NCBI RefSeq assembly: GCF_000227765.1
Contig: NZ_JH165159.1
Coordinates: 1,908,929-1,965,798, forward strand
Length of the DNA: 56,870 nucleotides
Reading direction: 5' to 3'
Source of the DNA: Neisseria wadsworthii 9715
Lineage (GTDB): Bacteria; Pseudomonadota; Gammaproteobacteria; Burkholderiales; Neisseriaceae
Shown: positions 28,431 through 36,960 of the stretch, piece after piece
Layout: every line of letters starts with the position of its first letter
Numbering within the stretch: the first letter of the stretch is position 1
Notes under the pieces: generated by a model
What the model saw: only the letters and a program-made list of their open reading frames with translations
What the model was told of the DNA's origin: nothing
The model's database searches: none
Made by a program: the position numbers and the translations under genes

Positions 28431-29441
28431 ATGACCCAAACCGTTACCTTTTCTCAAAACTCAATCAGCTTTTCCGTTGATGATAATGAATCTATCCTGA
28501 GCGCAGCCAAACGCCAAAGCCTTAACCTGCCTCATTCCTGCCAAAACGGCATTTGCGGCCAATGTAAGGCTCAAGTTGTGAGCGGCCATGCCGTTCAAGA
28601 CGGCCATGCCGAGCAGGCGCTAACTGCGGAAGAGCAAGCTGCAGGCAAAATTTTAATGTGTTGCTCAACCGCACAAAGCGATTTGGTGCTTGATATTCCG
28701 GGCTTTGATGCTGATACTCCGCCCGTACGCACGCTGCCGGCGCGTGTTAACTCGGTAGAATATATTCATGATGTCGCCATCGTTACGCTTGCCCTGCCCA
28801 AAGCCCCACCCTTTGCATTCTACTCCGGCCAATATATTGATATTCTTCTGAAAAACAATCATATCCGAAGCTACTCCATCGCCAGTTCCGCCGATAATCC
28901 CGGCACGCTGGAGCTGCATATCCGCCGCCGTGAAAACGGCTTGTTTTCCAATATGCTGTTTGGCGAAGATGCCGTTGTAAAAACCGGAGCAGTCATGCGT
29001 ATCCGTGCACCTTTGGGCAGTTTTACACTGCGCAAAAACAGCCGCGCGCCTTTGCTTTTATTGGCTACAGGCACGGGCTTCGCGCCGATTAAAAGCATTC
29101 TGCAATATCTGGCCGCGCATGATCAGCAGCGCGAAGTCCACTTTTATTGGGGTGCACGGCATGAAGCGGATCTTTATCAAGCCGATGCCGCAGCCGAACT
29201 GATAAGCCGCCTGCCCAACGGCTGTTTCACACAAGTTTTGTCGCGCCCGCAAGATGGCTGGCAAGGGAAAACCGGCTATATCCAGCAACATATTCTGACT
29301 GACTATCCTGATTTATCAGCTTACGAGGTATATGCCTGCGGTTCACCGGCAATGATTGAAGCAACTCATCAGCAATGCGAAACGCAGCAGAATCTGCCGC
29401 GTGATTCGTTTTTCTCAGATGCTTTTTCGCCATCTCATTAG
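28431..29441 (+). CDS. 2Fe-2S ferredoxin / FAD / NAD(P)H reductase (AscD-like)
   Basis: A 336-residue three-domain electron-transfer flavoprotein. Residues 1-90 are a plant-type 2Fe-2S ferredoxin with Cys37, Cys42, Cys45 and Cys77 in CQNGICGQC and MCCST. Residues 100-205 are a FAD-binding barrel (RSYSIASS), and the rest is an NAD(P)H domain (LLATGTGFAPIKSIL, YACGSPAMIEA). It resembles CDP-6-deoxy-glucoseen reductase and related oxygenase reductases. No partner dehydratase or oxygenase is adjacent, so the acceptor is unknown. A strong terminator follows. Confidence 0.88.
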   Translation: MTQTVTFSQNSISFSVDDNESILSAAKRQSLNLPHSCQNGICGQCKAQVVSGHAVQDGHAEQALTAEEQAAGKILMCCSTAQSDLVLDIPGFDADTPPVRTLPARVNSVEYIHDVAIVTLALPKAPPFAFYSGQYIDILLKNNHIRSYSIASSADNPGTLELHIRRRENGLFSNMLFGEDAVVKTGAVMRIRAPLGSFTLRKNSRAPLLLLATGTGFAPIKSILQYLAAHDQQREVHFYWGARHEADLYQADAAAELISRLPNGCFTQVLSRPQDGWQGKTGYIQQHILTDYPDLSAYEVYACGSPAMIEATHQQCETQQNLPRDSFFSDAFSPSH

Positions 29442-29460
29442 AATATTTAAATATTACATA

Positions 29461-29493
29461 ACAAAACTGCCCGATTGGGCAGTTTTGTTGTTT
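29461..29493 (+). terminator. Rho-independent terminator after the 2Fe-2S reductase gene
   Basis: Stem CAAAACTGCCC / GGGCAGTTTTG with a 4-nt loop, then a T-rich tail. Confidence 0.88.
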
Positions 29494-29617
29494 ATAGATT
29501 GTATTTAAATAATAACTATGATTAAAGCATTCTATTGACCTGAGTCAATGCTATGTAGGAATTATTCTCTATAATTACTCTAAACCAATATCAATAAACA
29601 AATATGGGAACACGATT

Positions 29618-29752
29618 ATGGAATTACTGGCAGAATTATTTAAATCCCCTGTGGGTATTTTATCCTTTATCACAATTATGGTTGTGATTGTGATTGCAAC
29701 TTTTTTATTTTTTTGGATAAAAAAACAAGCAGATCAAACACCGAAAAAATAA
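29618..29752 (+). CDS. DUF3149 family small membrane protein
   Basis: A 44-residue protein: a short N-terminus MELLAELFKSPVG, one membrane helix (ILSFITIMVVIVIATFLFFWI) and a basic tail KKQADQTPKK. The pattern matches the DUF3149 family of tiny proteobacterial membrane proteins of unknown role. GGGA lies about 8 nt before the ATG and a terminator follows, which supports a real gene. Confidence 0.7.
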   Translation: MELLAELFKSPVGILSFITIMVVIVIATFLFFWIKKQADQTPKK

Positions 29753-29787
29753 AACGAATCTCTTTCCTCTTGATGTGTGTGTGTTTG

Positions 29788-29814
29788 GGTGTGGCGAATG
29801 TCACACCTTTTTTT
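29788..29814 (+). terminator. Rho-independent terminator after the DUF3149 gene
   Basis: Stem GGTGTGGC / GTCACACC (one G-T pair), 4-nt loop, then seven T. Confidence 0.85.
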
Positions 29815-29827
29815 GCCTTGTTGAGAA

Positions 29828-29861
29828 TGCCTGTCTGAAAAAATGATTGTTCAGACAGGCA
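29828..29861. terminator. Inverted DUS pair
   Basis: TGCCTGTCTGAA and TTCAGACAGGCA with a 10-nt loop, near the end of the minus-strand gene at 29936. Confidence 0.75.
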
Positions 29862-29935
29862 TTTTTATTATTCCGGCCATTTGTCGTTATATTTTGGAAA
29901 AATCTAATATAAATAAAATAAACTATATTTTGCTT

Positions 29936-30244
29936 CTAACCGCGCATTCTGCGCCATTCCATATAATCACGCAGAGGCGGCATAGGTGGATTGATGCAAT
30001 GTGGACAAATGGCGGTGGTGTCTTCATCGTCATCAAATTCAATGTGCAAGGCATTCGGATCAAACCGCGCTTGTTGTGCCACCGCCTGCGCCAGTGCCTG
30101 CGCTTGAACCACATCGAATTCAAATGTTTGAATAATTTCTTCCAAGAGACCCTGCTCGGAATGGGAGAAATCGATTCGGTTTTGTTCTATCAACCGAACA
30201 TAGTCGGCATTTCTGATTTTTTGATGCAACAATTCTATAAACAT
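29936..30244 (-). CDS. Small acidic protein with a CPHC motif, unknown function
   Basis: A 102-residue soluble protein. Residues 1-65 are helical and acidic, a DDDED cluster is followed by CPHC near residue 80, and the C-terminus is Arg-rich (DYMEWRRMRG). CPHC could bind a metal or be redox-active, but no family is recognised. It lies between two DUS hairpins, downstream of ppiB on the same strand. Confidence 0.6.
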   Translation of the reverse strand: MFIELLHQKIRNADYVRLIEQNRIDFSHSEQGLLEEIIQTFEFDVVQAQALAQAVAQQARFDPNALHIEFDDDEDTTAICPHCINPPMPPLRDYMEWRRMRG

Positions 30245-30267
30245 GCGTGGGCCTTAACAATAGTGAA

Positions 30268-30299
30268 TGCCTGTCTGAAAAAAGTTTTTCAGACAGGCA
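30268..30299. terminator. Inverted DUS pair after ppiB
   Basis: TGCCTGTCTGAA and TTCAGACAGGCA with an 8-nt loop. Confidence 0.8.
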
Positions 30300-30319
30300 T
30301 TGTATTGTATTACAAAGAG

Positions 30320-30811
30320 TTACACAATTTCGGCTTTTTCAATCACCACATCTTCTACCGGCACGTCATCATGGTAGCCGTGGCTTTTGGTTGCCACGCC
30401 TTCGATTGCGTCTACCACATCAAAGCCGTCAACTACTTTGCCGAACACAGCATAACCCCAGCCGTGCAGGCTCGGCTCGGTGTGGTTTAAGAAGGTGTTG
30501 TCTTTGGTGTTGATGAAAAATTGTGCGGAAGCGGAGTGCGGCGCTTGGGTGCGCGCCATTGCGATGGTGTATTTGTCGTTTTTCAAGCCGTTTTGCGCTT
30601 CGTTTTGAATCGGCTTGCGGGTTTGCTTTTCTTTCATACCCGGCTCCATGCCGCCGCCCTGAATCATAAAGCCTTTGATTACGCGGTGGAAAATCACACC
30701 GTCGTAAAAACCGTCTTTCACATACTGCTCGAAGTTGGCCGCGGTTACAGGGGCTTTTTCGTGATCCAATTCCAGAGTAATCACGCCTTTATTGGTGGTT
30801 AATTTAATCAT
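30320..30811 (-). CDS. ppiB: Cyclophilin-type peptidyl-prolyl cis-trans isomerase
   Basis: Cytoplasmic protein-folding enzyme. The 163-residue protein matches short bacterial cyclophilins with [13 protein letters not shown], the active-site [16 protein letters not shown], and [14 protein letters not shown]. No signal peptide is present, which points to the cytoplasmic PpiB rather than PpiA. Confidence 0.95.
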   Translation of the reverse strand: MIKLTTNKGVITLELDHEKAPVTAANFEQYVKDGFYDGVIFHRVIKGFMIQGGGMEPGMKEKQTRKPIQNEAQNGLKNDKYTIAMARTQAPHSASAQFFINTKDNTFLNHTEPSLHGWGYAVFGKVVDGFDVVDAIEGVATKSHGYHDDVPVEDVVIEKAEIV

Positions 30812-30883
30812 TGCTCTATCCTTAGTTTATTGCAAACGGGTTGAATTTCCCGAAACACATGGGGCTGCCGCCTCAATATTCAA

Positions 30884-30914
30884 TGCCTGTCTGAAAATAT
30901 TTTTCAGACAGGCA
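30884..30914. terminator. Inverted DUS pair after the narK2-like gene
   Basis: TGCCTGTCTGAA and TTCAGACAGGCA with a 7-nt loop, between ppiB and the transporter gene. Confidence 0.8.
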
Positions 30915-30928
30915 TCCGAAAGCGCAAG

Positions 30929-32311
30929 CTAGCATTTGGCTTCGGCACCGCTGCGCATGTAATACCACCAGTTAATCACACAGCATAATGCATAAAAGGC
31001 AATAAACAGATATAGCGCGGCGTTCACACTGCCGGTCATCTCAATAGATGTGCCGTAACTTTTCGGAATCAGAAAGCCGCCGTAAGCCGCAAATGCTGCA
31101 GTAAAACCAATCACTGCCGCGCCTTCTTTAGTGGCATCTTGCAAAGCCTGCTCTTTTGTTTTCACACCTTGCAAAGCGAGCTTTTCGTGCATATTCAGGA
31201 AAATCACCGGCACTTGCATAAAGGTCGAACCATTACCCAAACCGGTTAGGGCAAACAAGGCCATAAAGCAGGCGAAGAAACCCCAGAAATTACCGCCCTG
31301 CCCGTTGGTCGGCAAAAATGCCAGCACTCCGAACACCGCAATAATCATACCGGTAAACACCAATTGGGTGATTTTGGCGCCGCTTTTAATCTTATCCGAA
31401 ATCCAACCGCCGAGCGGGCGCACCAGCGCGCCGACCAACGGGCCTAAAAACGCATATTTCACCGGATCCACTTCTGGAAACTGGCCTTTAATCAACAGCG
31501 GAAAGCCGGCGGAGAAGCCGATAAACGAGCCGAATGTGCCCAAATAAAGAATACACATCAACCAGTTGTGTTTGCGCTTGAAAATTACCGACTGCTCTTT
31601 GAAACTGGCTTTGGCGCTAGCCAAATCGTTCATGCCGAACCAGGCGGCCAATGTCGACAAGATAATAAACGGCACCCAGATAAAGCCTGCGTTTTGCAGC
31701 CAAATCTGCTTGGTTTCATCGCCTTTCACCCAAGTTTGCGCTTCACCGCCCAATGCGCCGAACAGGCCTGCGGTAATCACCAGCGGCACGGTAAATTGCA
31801 CTACCGACACGCCCAAGTTACCCAAACCCGCATTCAAACCGAGCGCCGTACCCTTTTCCGCTTTCGGAAAGAAAAAGCTGATATTGGCCATACTGGAAGA
31901 GAAGTTGCCGCCGCCGAAGCCGCACAATAAAGCCAAAAGCGCCATCAGAAAATAGCTGGTGTTCGGGTTTTGCACCGCAAAGCCCAAGCCGATGGCAGGC
32001 AAAAGCAGGCTGGCGGTGGAAATCGCCGTCCACTTGCGGCCGCCGAATATCGGCACCATAAACGAATAGAAAATCCGCAAAGTCGCGCCCGACAAAGCGG
32101 GCAAAGCAGCCAGCCAGAACAATTGGTTGGGCGTGTATTTAAACCCGATATTCGGCAGATTGACCACTGCCACGCTCCACACCTGCCACATGGCAAATGC
32201 CAGCAAAAGCGCGGGAATGGAAATCCACAAATTGCGCCGCGCAATCGGCCTGCCTGTTTTTTCCCAAAATTCCTTATCCTCGGGGCGCCAATCTTGAATG
32301 GTATAGCTCAT
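30929..32311 (-). CDS. NarK-type nitrate/nitrite transporter (NarK2-like)
   Basis: Major-facilitator transporter of 460 residues with about 12 membrane helices. The glycine-rich nitrate signature is visible as LCGFGGGNFSSSMANISFFFP. The N-terminal extension MSYTIQDWRPEDKEFWEKTGR is typical of NarK2-like nitrite/nitrate antiporters. It is the second gene of a two-gene unit, 17 bp after the narK1-like gene. No nitrate reductase genes lie within 20 kb on either side. Confidence 0.85.
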   Translation of the reverse strand: MSYTIQDWRPEDKEFWEKTGRPIARRNLWISIPALLLAFAMWQVWSVAVVNLPNIGFKYTPNQLFWLAALPALSGATLRIFYSFMVPIFGGRKWTAISTASLLLPAIGLGFAVQNPNTSYFLMALLALLCGFGGGNFSSSMANISFFFPKAEKGTALGLNAGLGNLGVSVVQFTVPLVITAGLFGALGGEAQTWVKGDETKQIWLQNAGFIWVPFIILSTLAAWFGMNDLASAKASFKEQSVIFKRKHNWLMCILYLGTFGSFIGFSAGFPLLIKGQFPEVDPVKYAFLGPLVGALVRPLGGWISDKIKSGAKITQLVFTGMIIAVFGVLAFLPTNGQGGNFWGFFACFMALFALTGLGNGSTFMQVPVIFLNMHEKLALQGVKTKEQALQDATKEGAAVIGFTAAFAAYGGFLIPKSYGTSIEMTGSVNAALYLFIAFYALCCVINWWYYMRSGAEAKC

Positions 32312-32328
32312 CTCGAAATCTCCTCAAA

Positions 32329-33558
32329 TTATTCGGCCGCGGGGCGTTTGGCTTTGAATGAAAAGTGCATCCAGATCAGCGATACACAAACCGTGCCGTA
32401 AAGCAGCATAAAGCTGGTGGAGCGGATGCCGGTCCAGTCTTCCAGGAATCCGAACATAATCGGCAGCAAAAAACCGCCCAAACCGCCCGCCAAACCGACA
32501 ATGCCGGAAACCGCGCCGATATTGTCGGGATAATCGTCGGCCACAAATTTGAATACGGAAGCTTTGCCCACCGCCATTGCCACACCTACGGTAAACATCA
32601 AGATGGTGAAGATGGTAACGTTCAAGCCGATGTGCAGGCTCACTTCACCTTTGGTGGTATGAATCACCAAGTCGGTTTGCGGGTAAGACAAGATGAAAAA
32701 GCACACCCAGCAAATCCACATCACCGCCCAAGTAACCTTATATGCGCCGAACTTATCGGAAAAATAGCCGCCCAAAGCACGCAACACGCCGCCCGGCAGA
32801 GAGAAACACGCAGCAAGGAAAGCCGCTGTTTGCAGGCTCAAGCCGTATTCGCCCACATAATATTTGGTCATCCATAAAGCCAGCGCCACATAGCCGCCGA
32901 ACACCACGGAATAATACTGGCTGTAACGCAATACGCCCGGATCTTTCAAAAGCGCGAGCTGCTCGCCCAAAGTTACGGAAGAAGAAACCTGATGGCTTTT
33001 GTCGCTGTAAGAAGTAAACCAAAACAGAATTGCCGTGCCCAGCATAATGGCTGCATACACAGTCGGCACAAAATGCCAAGTTCCGTAAGCAATCAGCGCG
33101 GGAGCCAGAAATTTATTCAGGGCAGAACCGGCGTTACCCGCACCAAACACACCCATCGCCATGCCTTGCTGGTCTTTCGGGAACCAACGCGCCACATAAG
33201 GCGTACCCACCGAAAACGAACCGCCGGCTAAGCCCATTACCAAGCCGATAACCAAAAAATGCCAGAAATGGTCGGCATACTGCATCAAGTAAATCGCCGG
33301 CACACAGGCAATCATTAAAGAAAACAACACGATTCTGCCGCCGTAGCGGTCGGTCCAAATACCCAAAGGCACACGCACCAGCGAGCCGGAAAGCACCGGC
33401 GTAGCCGCCAGGATACCGAATTCGGCTTCAGACAGGCCTAATTCATTCTTAATCGGAATGCCCACCACAGCCAGCATCATCCAAATCATGAAGCAGACCG
33501 TAAACGAGAGCGTACTGGATATTAAAACGGAATATCGTTTGTATGTTGAGGAAGCCAT
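32329..33558 (-). CDS. NarK-type nitrate transporter (NarK1-like)
   Basis: Major-facilitator transporter of about 409 residues with 12 predicted helices and the signature VMGLAGGSFSVGTPYVARWFP. It lacks the long N-terminal extension of its neighbour and resembles NarK1-type nitrate/proton symporters. The open frame starts at 33609, but AAAGG lies about 9 nt before the ATG at 33558, which gives MASSTYKRYSVL, so that start is used. NarK1 followed by NarK2 is a common tandem arrangement. Confidence 0.85.
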   Translation of the reverse strand: MASSTYKRYSVLISSTLSFTVCFMIWMMLAVVGIPIKNELGLSEAEFGILAATPVLSGSLVRVPLGIWTDRYGGRIVLFSLMIACVPAIYLMQYADHFWHFLVIGLVMGLAGGSFSVGTPYVARWFPKDQQGMAMGVFGAGNAGSALNKFLAPALIAYGTWHFVPTVYAAIMLGTAILFWFTSYSDKSHQVSSSVTLGEQLALLKDPGVLRYSQYYSVVFGGYVALALWMTKYYVGEYGLSLQTAAFLAACFSLPGGVLRALGGYFSDKFGAYKVTWAVMWICWVCFFILSYPQTDLVIHTTKGEVSLHIGLNVTIFTILMFTVGVAMAVGKASVFKFVADDYPDNIGAVSGIVGLAGGLGGFLLPIMFGFLEDWTGIRSTSFMLLYGTVCVSLIWMHFSFKAKRPAAE

Positions 33559-33772
33559 GCTATTTACCTTTTCGGTATCTGGATTGAAGTTCCCGAATAA
33601 GCGCCGCAATACGGCACACTATTCATCTGAACATAACCTTACGCCAAGAACACCTCCTTTTACATTATTACAAAGCACGGCTCAGGCATCGTGTGTAACT
33701 AGAACACAGATACGCCACATGAACATAAAGCTAATGCAAAAGAACTAGATTCAGTGCCATAGCAAACAACCA

Positions 33773-33801
33773 TGCCTGTCTGAAAACTTTTCAGACAGGC
33801 A
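33773..33801. terminator. Inverted DUS pair after the Ala/Pro-rich protein gene
   Basis: TGCCTGTCTGAA and TTCAGACAGGCA with a 5-nt loop. Confidence 0.8.
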
Positions 33802-33827
33802 TGGTTGTTTGCTATAAATGGCCGGGA

Positions 33828-34202
33828 TTATTGTGCAGCCGGTGCCACGTTGATGCCGCCGTCAGCAGGTGCCGCAGGAACCATCGCACCTTCGGCAGGC
33901 AGTGCGGGCGGTGCGTCTACTTGCACAGGCTCGGCTTCAACCGGAGCGATCGGCGCAGCATCAGCAGGCGCAGGTACGGCAGCACCTGCTTCGGCCGGAG
34001 CGGCAGGAATCGCGGCAGCACCCGGTTCAAACTGGAATTTCACGCTGTCGTCATTTTTAGAGCTGCGGGCAACGCCATCGTTTTCCACAGCCTGCAAACC
34101 CGGAATGTCGCTCGGCGCACCTTCGGCAGGTGTTTGCGCATTAGCCAATGCGCTACCCAAAGCAGCCACTGCGGCCAAAGACATTACGATACTTTTTTTC
34201 AT
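33828..34202 (-). CDS. Ala/Pro-rich exported protein
   Basis: A 124-residue protein with signal peptide MKKSIVMSLAAVAALGSALANA. The mature part is low complexity (Ala, Pro, Glu, Val), without cysteine, and probably disordered or surface-exposed. AGGAAT precedes the ATG. No family is recognised and such repetitive composition gives little guidance on function. Confidence 0.6.
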   Translation of the reverse strand: MKKSIVMSLAAVAALGSALANAQTPAEGAPSDIPGLQAVENDGVARSSKNDDSVKFQFEPGAAAIPAAPAEAGAAVPAPADAAPIAPVEAEPVQVDAPPALPAEGAMVPAAPADGGINVAPAAQ

Positions 34203-34563
34203 GAAGATTCCTTTCTTATCTACTTCAAAGGACAGCAGCCGCCCCGCTTATCCGGGAATGCGGCGCTTATCCCGATTCTCTCTGTTTAGTTTAAATATTC
34301 TGTTTTGCGGCTGGGGCATTTTTGGAAAAAACCGAATCCCCCAATCCTTTACGGCAAATACACTTTCTTTACTTGATACAAAGCGGCAAAGCGCAGCATA
34401 AATAAAGCTATTTGCCGTAAACACTCGTCCGAACATTTTCAGACAGGCTTCGCATTGGAGCATTCAAGCCGATTTAAGTTTTTCAAGAATCATTAAACAA
34501 ACTCAAGTTTGCGGCAAGATTCCGTTAACCGCTTTCTTTTTAAAAGAATAAATCTGCTTCAAA

Positions 34564-34593
34564 TGCCTGTCTGAAAAAAGTTTCAGACAGGCA
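34564..34593. terminator. Inverted DUS pair upstream of efeU
   Basis: TGCCTGTCTGAA and TTCAGACAGGCA with a 6-nt loop. Confidence 0.75.
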
Positions 34594-34630
34594 TTCACGC
34601 TAAATTATCACGAAAGAAAACAAAAACGAT

Positions 34631-34659
34631 TTGCATTTGAGAGGAGAAAGCGCGATAAT
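34631..34659 (+). promoter_or_regulatory. Weak predicted promoter of efeUO
   Basis: TTGCAT (3/6), a 17-bp spacer, then GATAAT (5/6). Its -10 resembles a Fur half-site, but no full Fur box could be drawn. Confidence 0.3.
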
Positions 34660-34691
34660 TTACATAACTTAAAAATCTGCTTGCATTAAAT

Positions 34692-35510
34692 ATGTTGATT
34701 GCATTACTTATCATGCTGCGCGAAGGTATTGAAGCGGCATTGATTGTCGGCATCGTAGCCGGCTTCTTAAAACAATCGGGATACAGCCATCTGATGCCCA
34801 AAGTTTGGCTGGGTGTCGCACTCGCCTCCTTCATCTGTATCGGCACAGGGATTACCATTTACAAAACCACAGGCGAAATTCCGCAGAAGCAGCAAGAATT
34901 TGTGGTGGGCGTTATCGGTTTGGTTGCCGTAGGCATGCTGACTTATATGATTCTCTGGATGCAGAAAGCATCCCGCTCCATCAAACAGCAATTGCAAAGC
35001 TCAGTTCAAGCCGCGCTCAACCGGGGCAGCGGGCAAGGCTGGGCTTTAGTGTTGATGGCTTTTCTCGCCGTTATCCGCGAAGGTTTGGAAAGCGTGTTTT
35101 TCCTGATTGCCGTTTTCCAGCAAAGCCCCACGCCATGGATGCCTGCCGGCGCCGTGCTCGGCCTGCTGATTGCCGTTGTAATAGGCTGGCTGATTTATCA
35201 AGGCGGCGTGCGGATTAATCTGGCCAAATTCTTCCGTTGGACAGGCGTGTTCCTGATTTTCGTAGCAGCCGGTTTATTTGCAGGCGCATTCCGCGCTTTG
35301 CATGAAGCCGGTATTTGGAATATCGGACAAAACGTTATCGCCGACTTCTCATCCGTACTGCATGAAGACAGCCCGTTAGGCGTGCTGCTCGGCGGCTTTT
35401 TCGGCTATACCGACCATCCTGTTTTAAGCGATGTAGTGCTCTACTTCGCCTATCTGATTCCCGTTTTATTCTTGTTTTTTAAAGGCAGCCGCCCCGCTGC
35501 GAAACCATAA
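34692..35510 (+). CDS. efeU: Ferrous iron permease EfeU
   Basis: Inner-membrane iron permease of the Ftr1 family, 272 residues with about seven helices. Both REGxE iron-binding motifs are intact: REGIE at residues 10-14 and REGLE at residues 129-133. It starts without a clear ribosome site, but the [14 protein letters not shown] start is the conserved one. efeO follows 13 bp later in the same transcript. The EfeUOB system imports ferrous iron and also haem iron in some species. Confidence 0.94.
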   Translation: MLIALLIMLREGIEAALIVGIVAGFLKQSGYSHLMPKVWLGVALASFICIGTGITIYKTTGEIPQKQQEFVVGVIGLVAVGMLTYMILWMQKASRSIKQQLQSSVQAALNRGSGQGWALVLMAFLAVIREGLESVFFLIAVFQQSPTPWMPAGAVLGLLIAVVIGWLIYQGGVRINLAKFFRWTGVFLIFVAAGLFAGAFRALHEAGIWNIGQNVIADFSSVLHEDSPLGVLLGGFFGYTDHPVLSDVVLYFAYLIPVLFLFFKGSRPAAKP

Positions 35511-35523
35511 TGGAGAGAGAAAA

Positions 35524-36699
35524 ATGAATAAATCCAACCTAACTGCTTTATCTATCTTAATTGCATTAGGCCTGTCTGCCTGCCAACCGCCCGAAGCTGA
35601 AAAAACTGCCGCGCCCACTTCCGGCGCATCAGGTGCGGCGCAAACCAAAAATGCCGACGGCTCGTTCAACATTGCGGTTAACGACAGCGCCTGCGACCCG
35701 ATGGAGCTCACCGTTCCCAGCGGCGAAACCGTGTTCAACATCAAAAACAACAGCGGCCGCAAGCTCGAATGGGAAATTCTCAAAGGCGTGATGGTGGTGG
35801 ACGAGCGTGAAAACATCGCCCCCGGCCTGTCCGACAAAATGACCGTTACCCTCTTGCCCGGCGAATACGAAATGGCCTGCGGTCTCCTTACCAACCCGCG
35901 CGGCAAACTGATCGTAACCGACAGCGGCTTCAAACCTGCCGACAACACCGCCAACTTGGAAAAACTTGCCCAACCGCTGGCCGATTACAAAACTTATGTT
36001 CAAGCCGAAGCTGCCGAACTCGTGAAGAAAACCGCCGCTTTCGTTGCCGATGTGAAAGCGGGCAAACTTGAAGATGCCAAAGCCAAATTCGCTGACACTC
36101 GTACCCATTACGAACGCATCGAGCCGATTGCCGAATTGTTCAACGAGCTCGACCCCGCCATCGATGCGCGTGAAGACGATTTCAAAAAAGGCCCGAAAGA
36201 CCCGGAGTTTACCGGTTTCCACCGCATCGAGTATGCTTTATGGGTTGAAAAATCCACCGACGGCGTGAAAGAAGTGGCCGATAAGCTGGAAGCCGACGTG
36301 AAGAAACTGCAAGCAGAAATCGACTCGCTTAACTTCCCGCCGAGCAAAGTTGTGGGCGGCGGCGCCGTGTTGATTGAAGAAGTGGCCGGCAGCAAAATCA
36401 GCGGCGAAGAAGACCGTTACAGCCACACCGATTTGAGCGACTTCAACGCCAACGTAGAAGGCGCGCAAAAAATCGTTGAGCTTTTCCGCCCTATGATTGC
36501 CGAGAAAAACAAAGGGCTGCTGGATAAAACCGATGCCAACTTCAAGCAGGTCAACGACATTTTGGCGAAATACAAAACCGCCAACGGCTTTGAAACCTAC
36601 GACAAACTCTCCGAAGCCGACCGCAAAACCCTGCAAGCGCCCATCAACGCATTGGCCGAAGACTTGGCCCAATTGCGCGGCACACTGGGCCTGAATTGA
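35524..36699 (+). CDS. efeO: Iron uptake protein EfeO, predicted lipoprotein
   Basis: Periplasmic iron-binding component of the EfeUOB system. Residues 1-20 form a lipoprotein signal with lipobox LSAC (Cys20), so it is probably membrane-anchored rather than free in the periplasm as in E. coli. An N-terminal cupredoxin-like domain (about 45-135) precedes the M75 imelysin-like domain with the HxxE motif HRIEYALW (His233, Glu236). Length is 391 residues. A GGAGAGAG ribosome site precedes the ATG, and a strong terminator follows. Confidence 0.92.
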   Translation: MNKSNLTALSILIALGLSACQPPEAEKTAAPTSGASGAAQTKNADGSFNIAVNDSACDPMELTVPSGETVFNIKNNSGRKLEWEILKGVMVVDERENIAPGLSDKMTVTLLPGEYEMACGLLTNPRGKLIVTDSGFKPADNTANLEKLAQPLADYKTYVQAEAAELVKKTAAFVADVKAGKLEDAKAKFADTRTHYERIEPIAELFNELDPAIDAREDDFKKGPKDPEFTGFHRIEYALWVEKSTDGVKEVADKLEADVKKLQAEIDSLNFPPSKVVGGGAVLIEEVAGSKISGEEDRYSHTDLSDFNANVEGAQKIVELFRPMIAEKNKGLLDKTDANFKQVNDILAKYKTANGFETYDKLSEADRKTLQAPINALAEDLAQLRGTLGLN

Positions 36700-36711
36700 T
36701 GCCTGTCTGAA
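36700..36711 (+). repeat. DNA uptake sequence after efeO
   Basis: Exact TGCCTGTCTGAA right after the efeO stop. Confidence 0.8.
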
Positions 36712-36726
36712 AAAAGGCAGAACACT

Positions 36727-36751
36727 AAAACGCGGGTTCTGCCCGCGTTTT
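36727..36751 (+). terminator. Rho-independent terminator after efeO
   Basis: AAAACGCGGG and CCCGCGTTTT, a perfect stem with a short loop and T tail. It would separate efeUO transcription from efeB. Confidence 0.85.
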
Positions 36752-36892
36752 GTAGTGAATCAACTTAAAAAATAGTACGCTCGTCATACTCGGGCTTGAC
36801 CCGAGTATCTCTTAAAGTTACTGGAACTCAAGATACTCGGGTCAAGCCCGAGTATGGCGGTATCGTTATTAAACTTAAGTGAATTGACTATA
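36751..36892. repeat. MITE-like palindromic repeat, copy 3, between efeO and efeB
   Basis: About 142 bp with terminal repeats TGTAGTGAATCAACTTAA and the complement of TATAGTCAATTCACTTAA. The inner palindrome is based on ACTCGGGCTTGACCCGAGT. This is the most intact copy of the family. Confidence 0.8.
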
Positions 36893-36925
36893 GTGCGTAC
36901 GGTTATTACGTCCAATAACCATAAA

Positions 36926-36945
36926 TTCAGACAGGCCTGTCTGAA
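36926..36945. repeat. Perfect 20-bp palindrome of two overlapping DUS
   Basis: TTCAGACAGGCCTGTCTGAA: head-to-head 10-mer DUS cores sharing GGCC, 15 bp before efeB. It has no loop, unlike every other DUS pair in the window. Confidence 0.85.
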
Positions 36946-36960
36946 AACAAGGAAACCGAT

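Larger units (their letters stand above)
34203..34691. other. 489-bp gap before the efe genes
   Basis: Holds a DUS variant near 34438, a paired DUS (34564-34593) and the predicted efeU promoter. No convincing gene or RNA is visible. Confidence 0.5.

Noticed and set aside
34600-34691. Fur box upstream of efeU
   Set aside because: Only a GATAAT half-site is visible; no 19-bp dyad could be matched.
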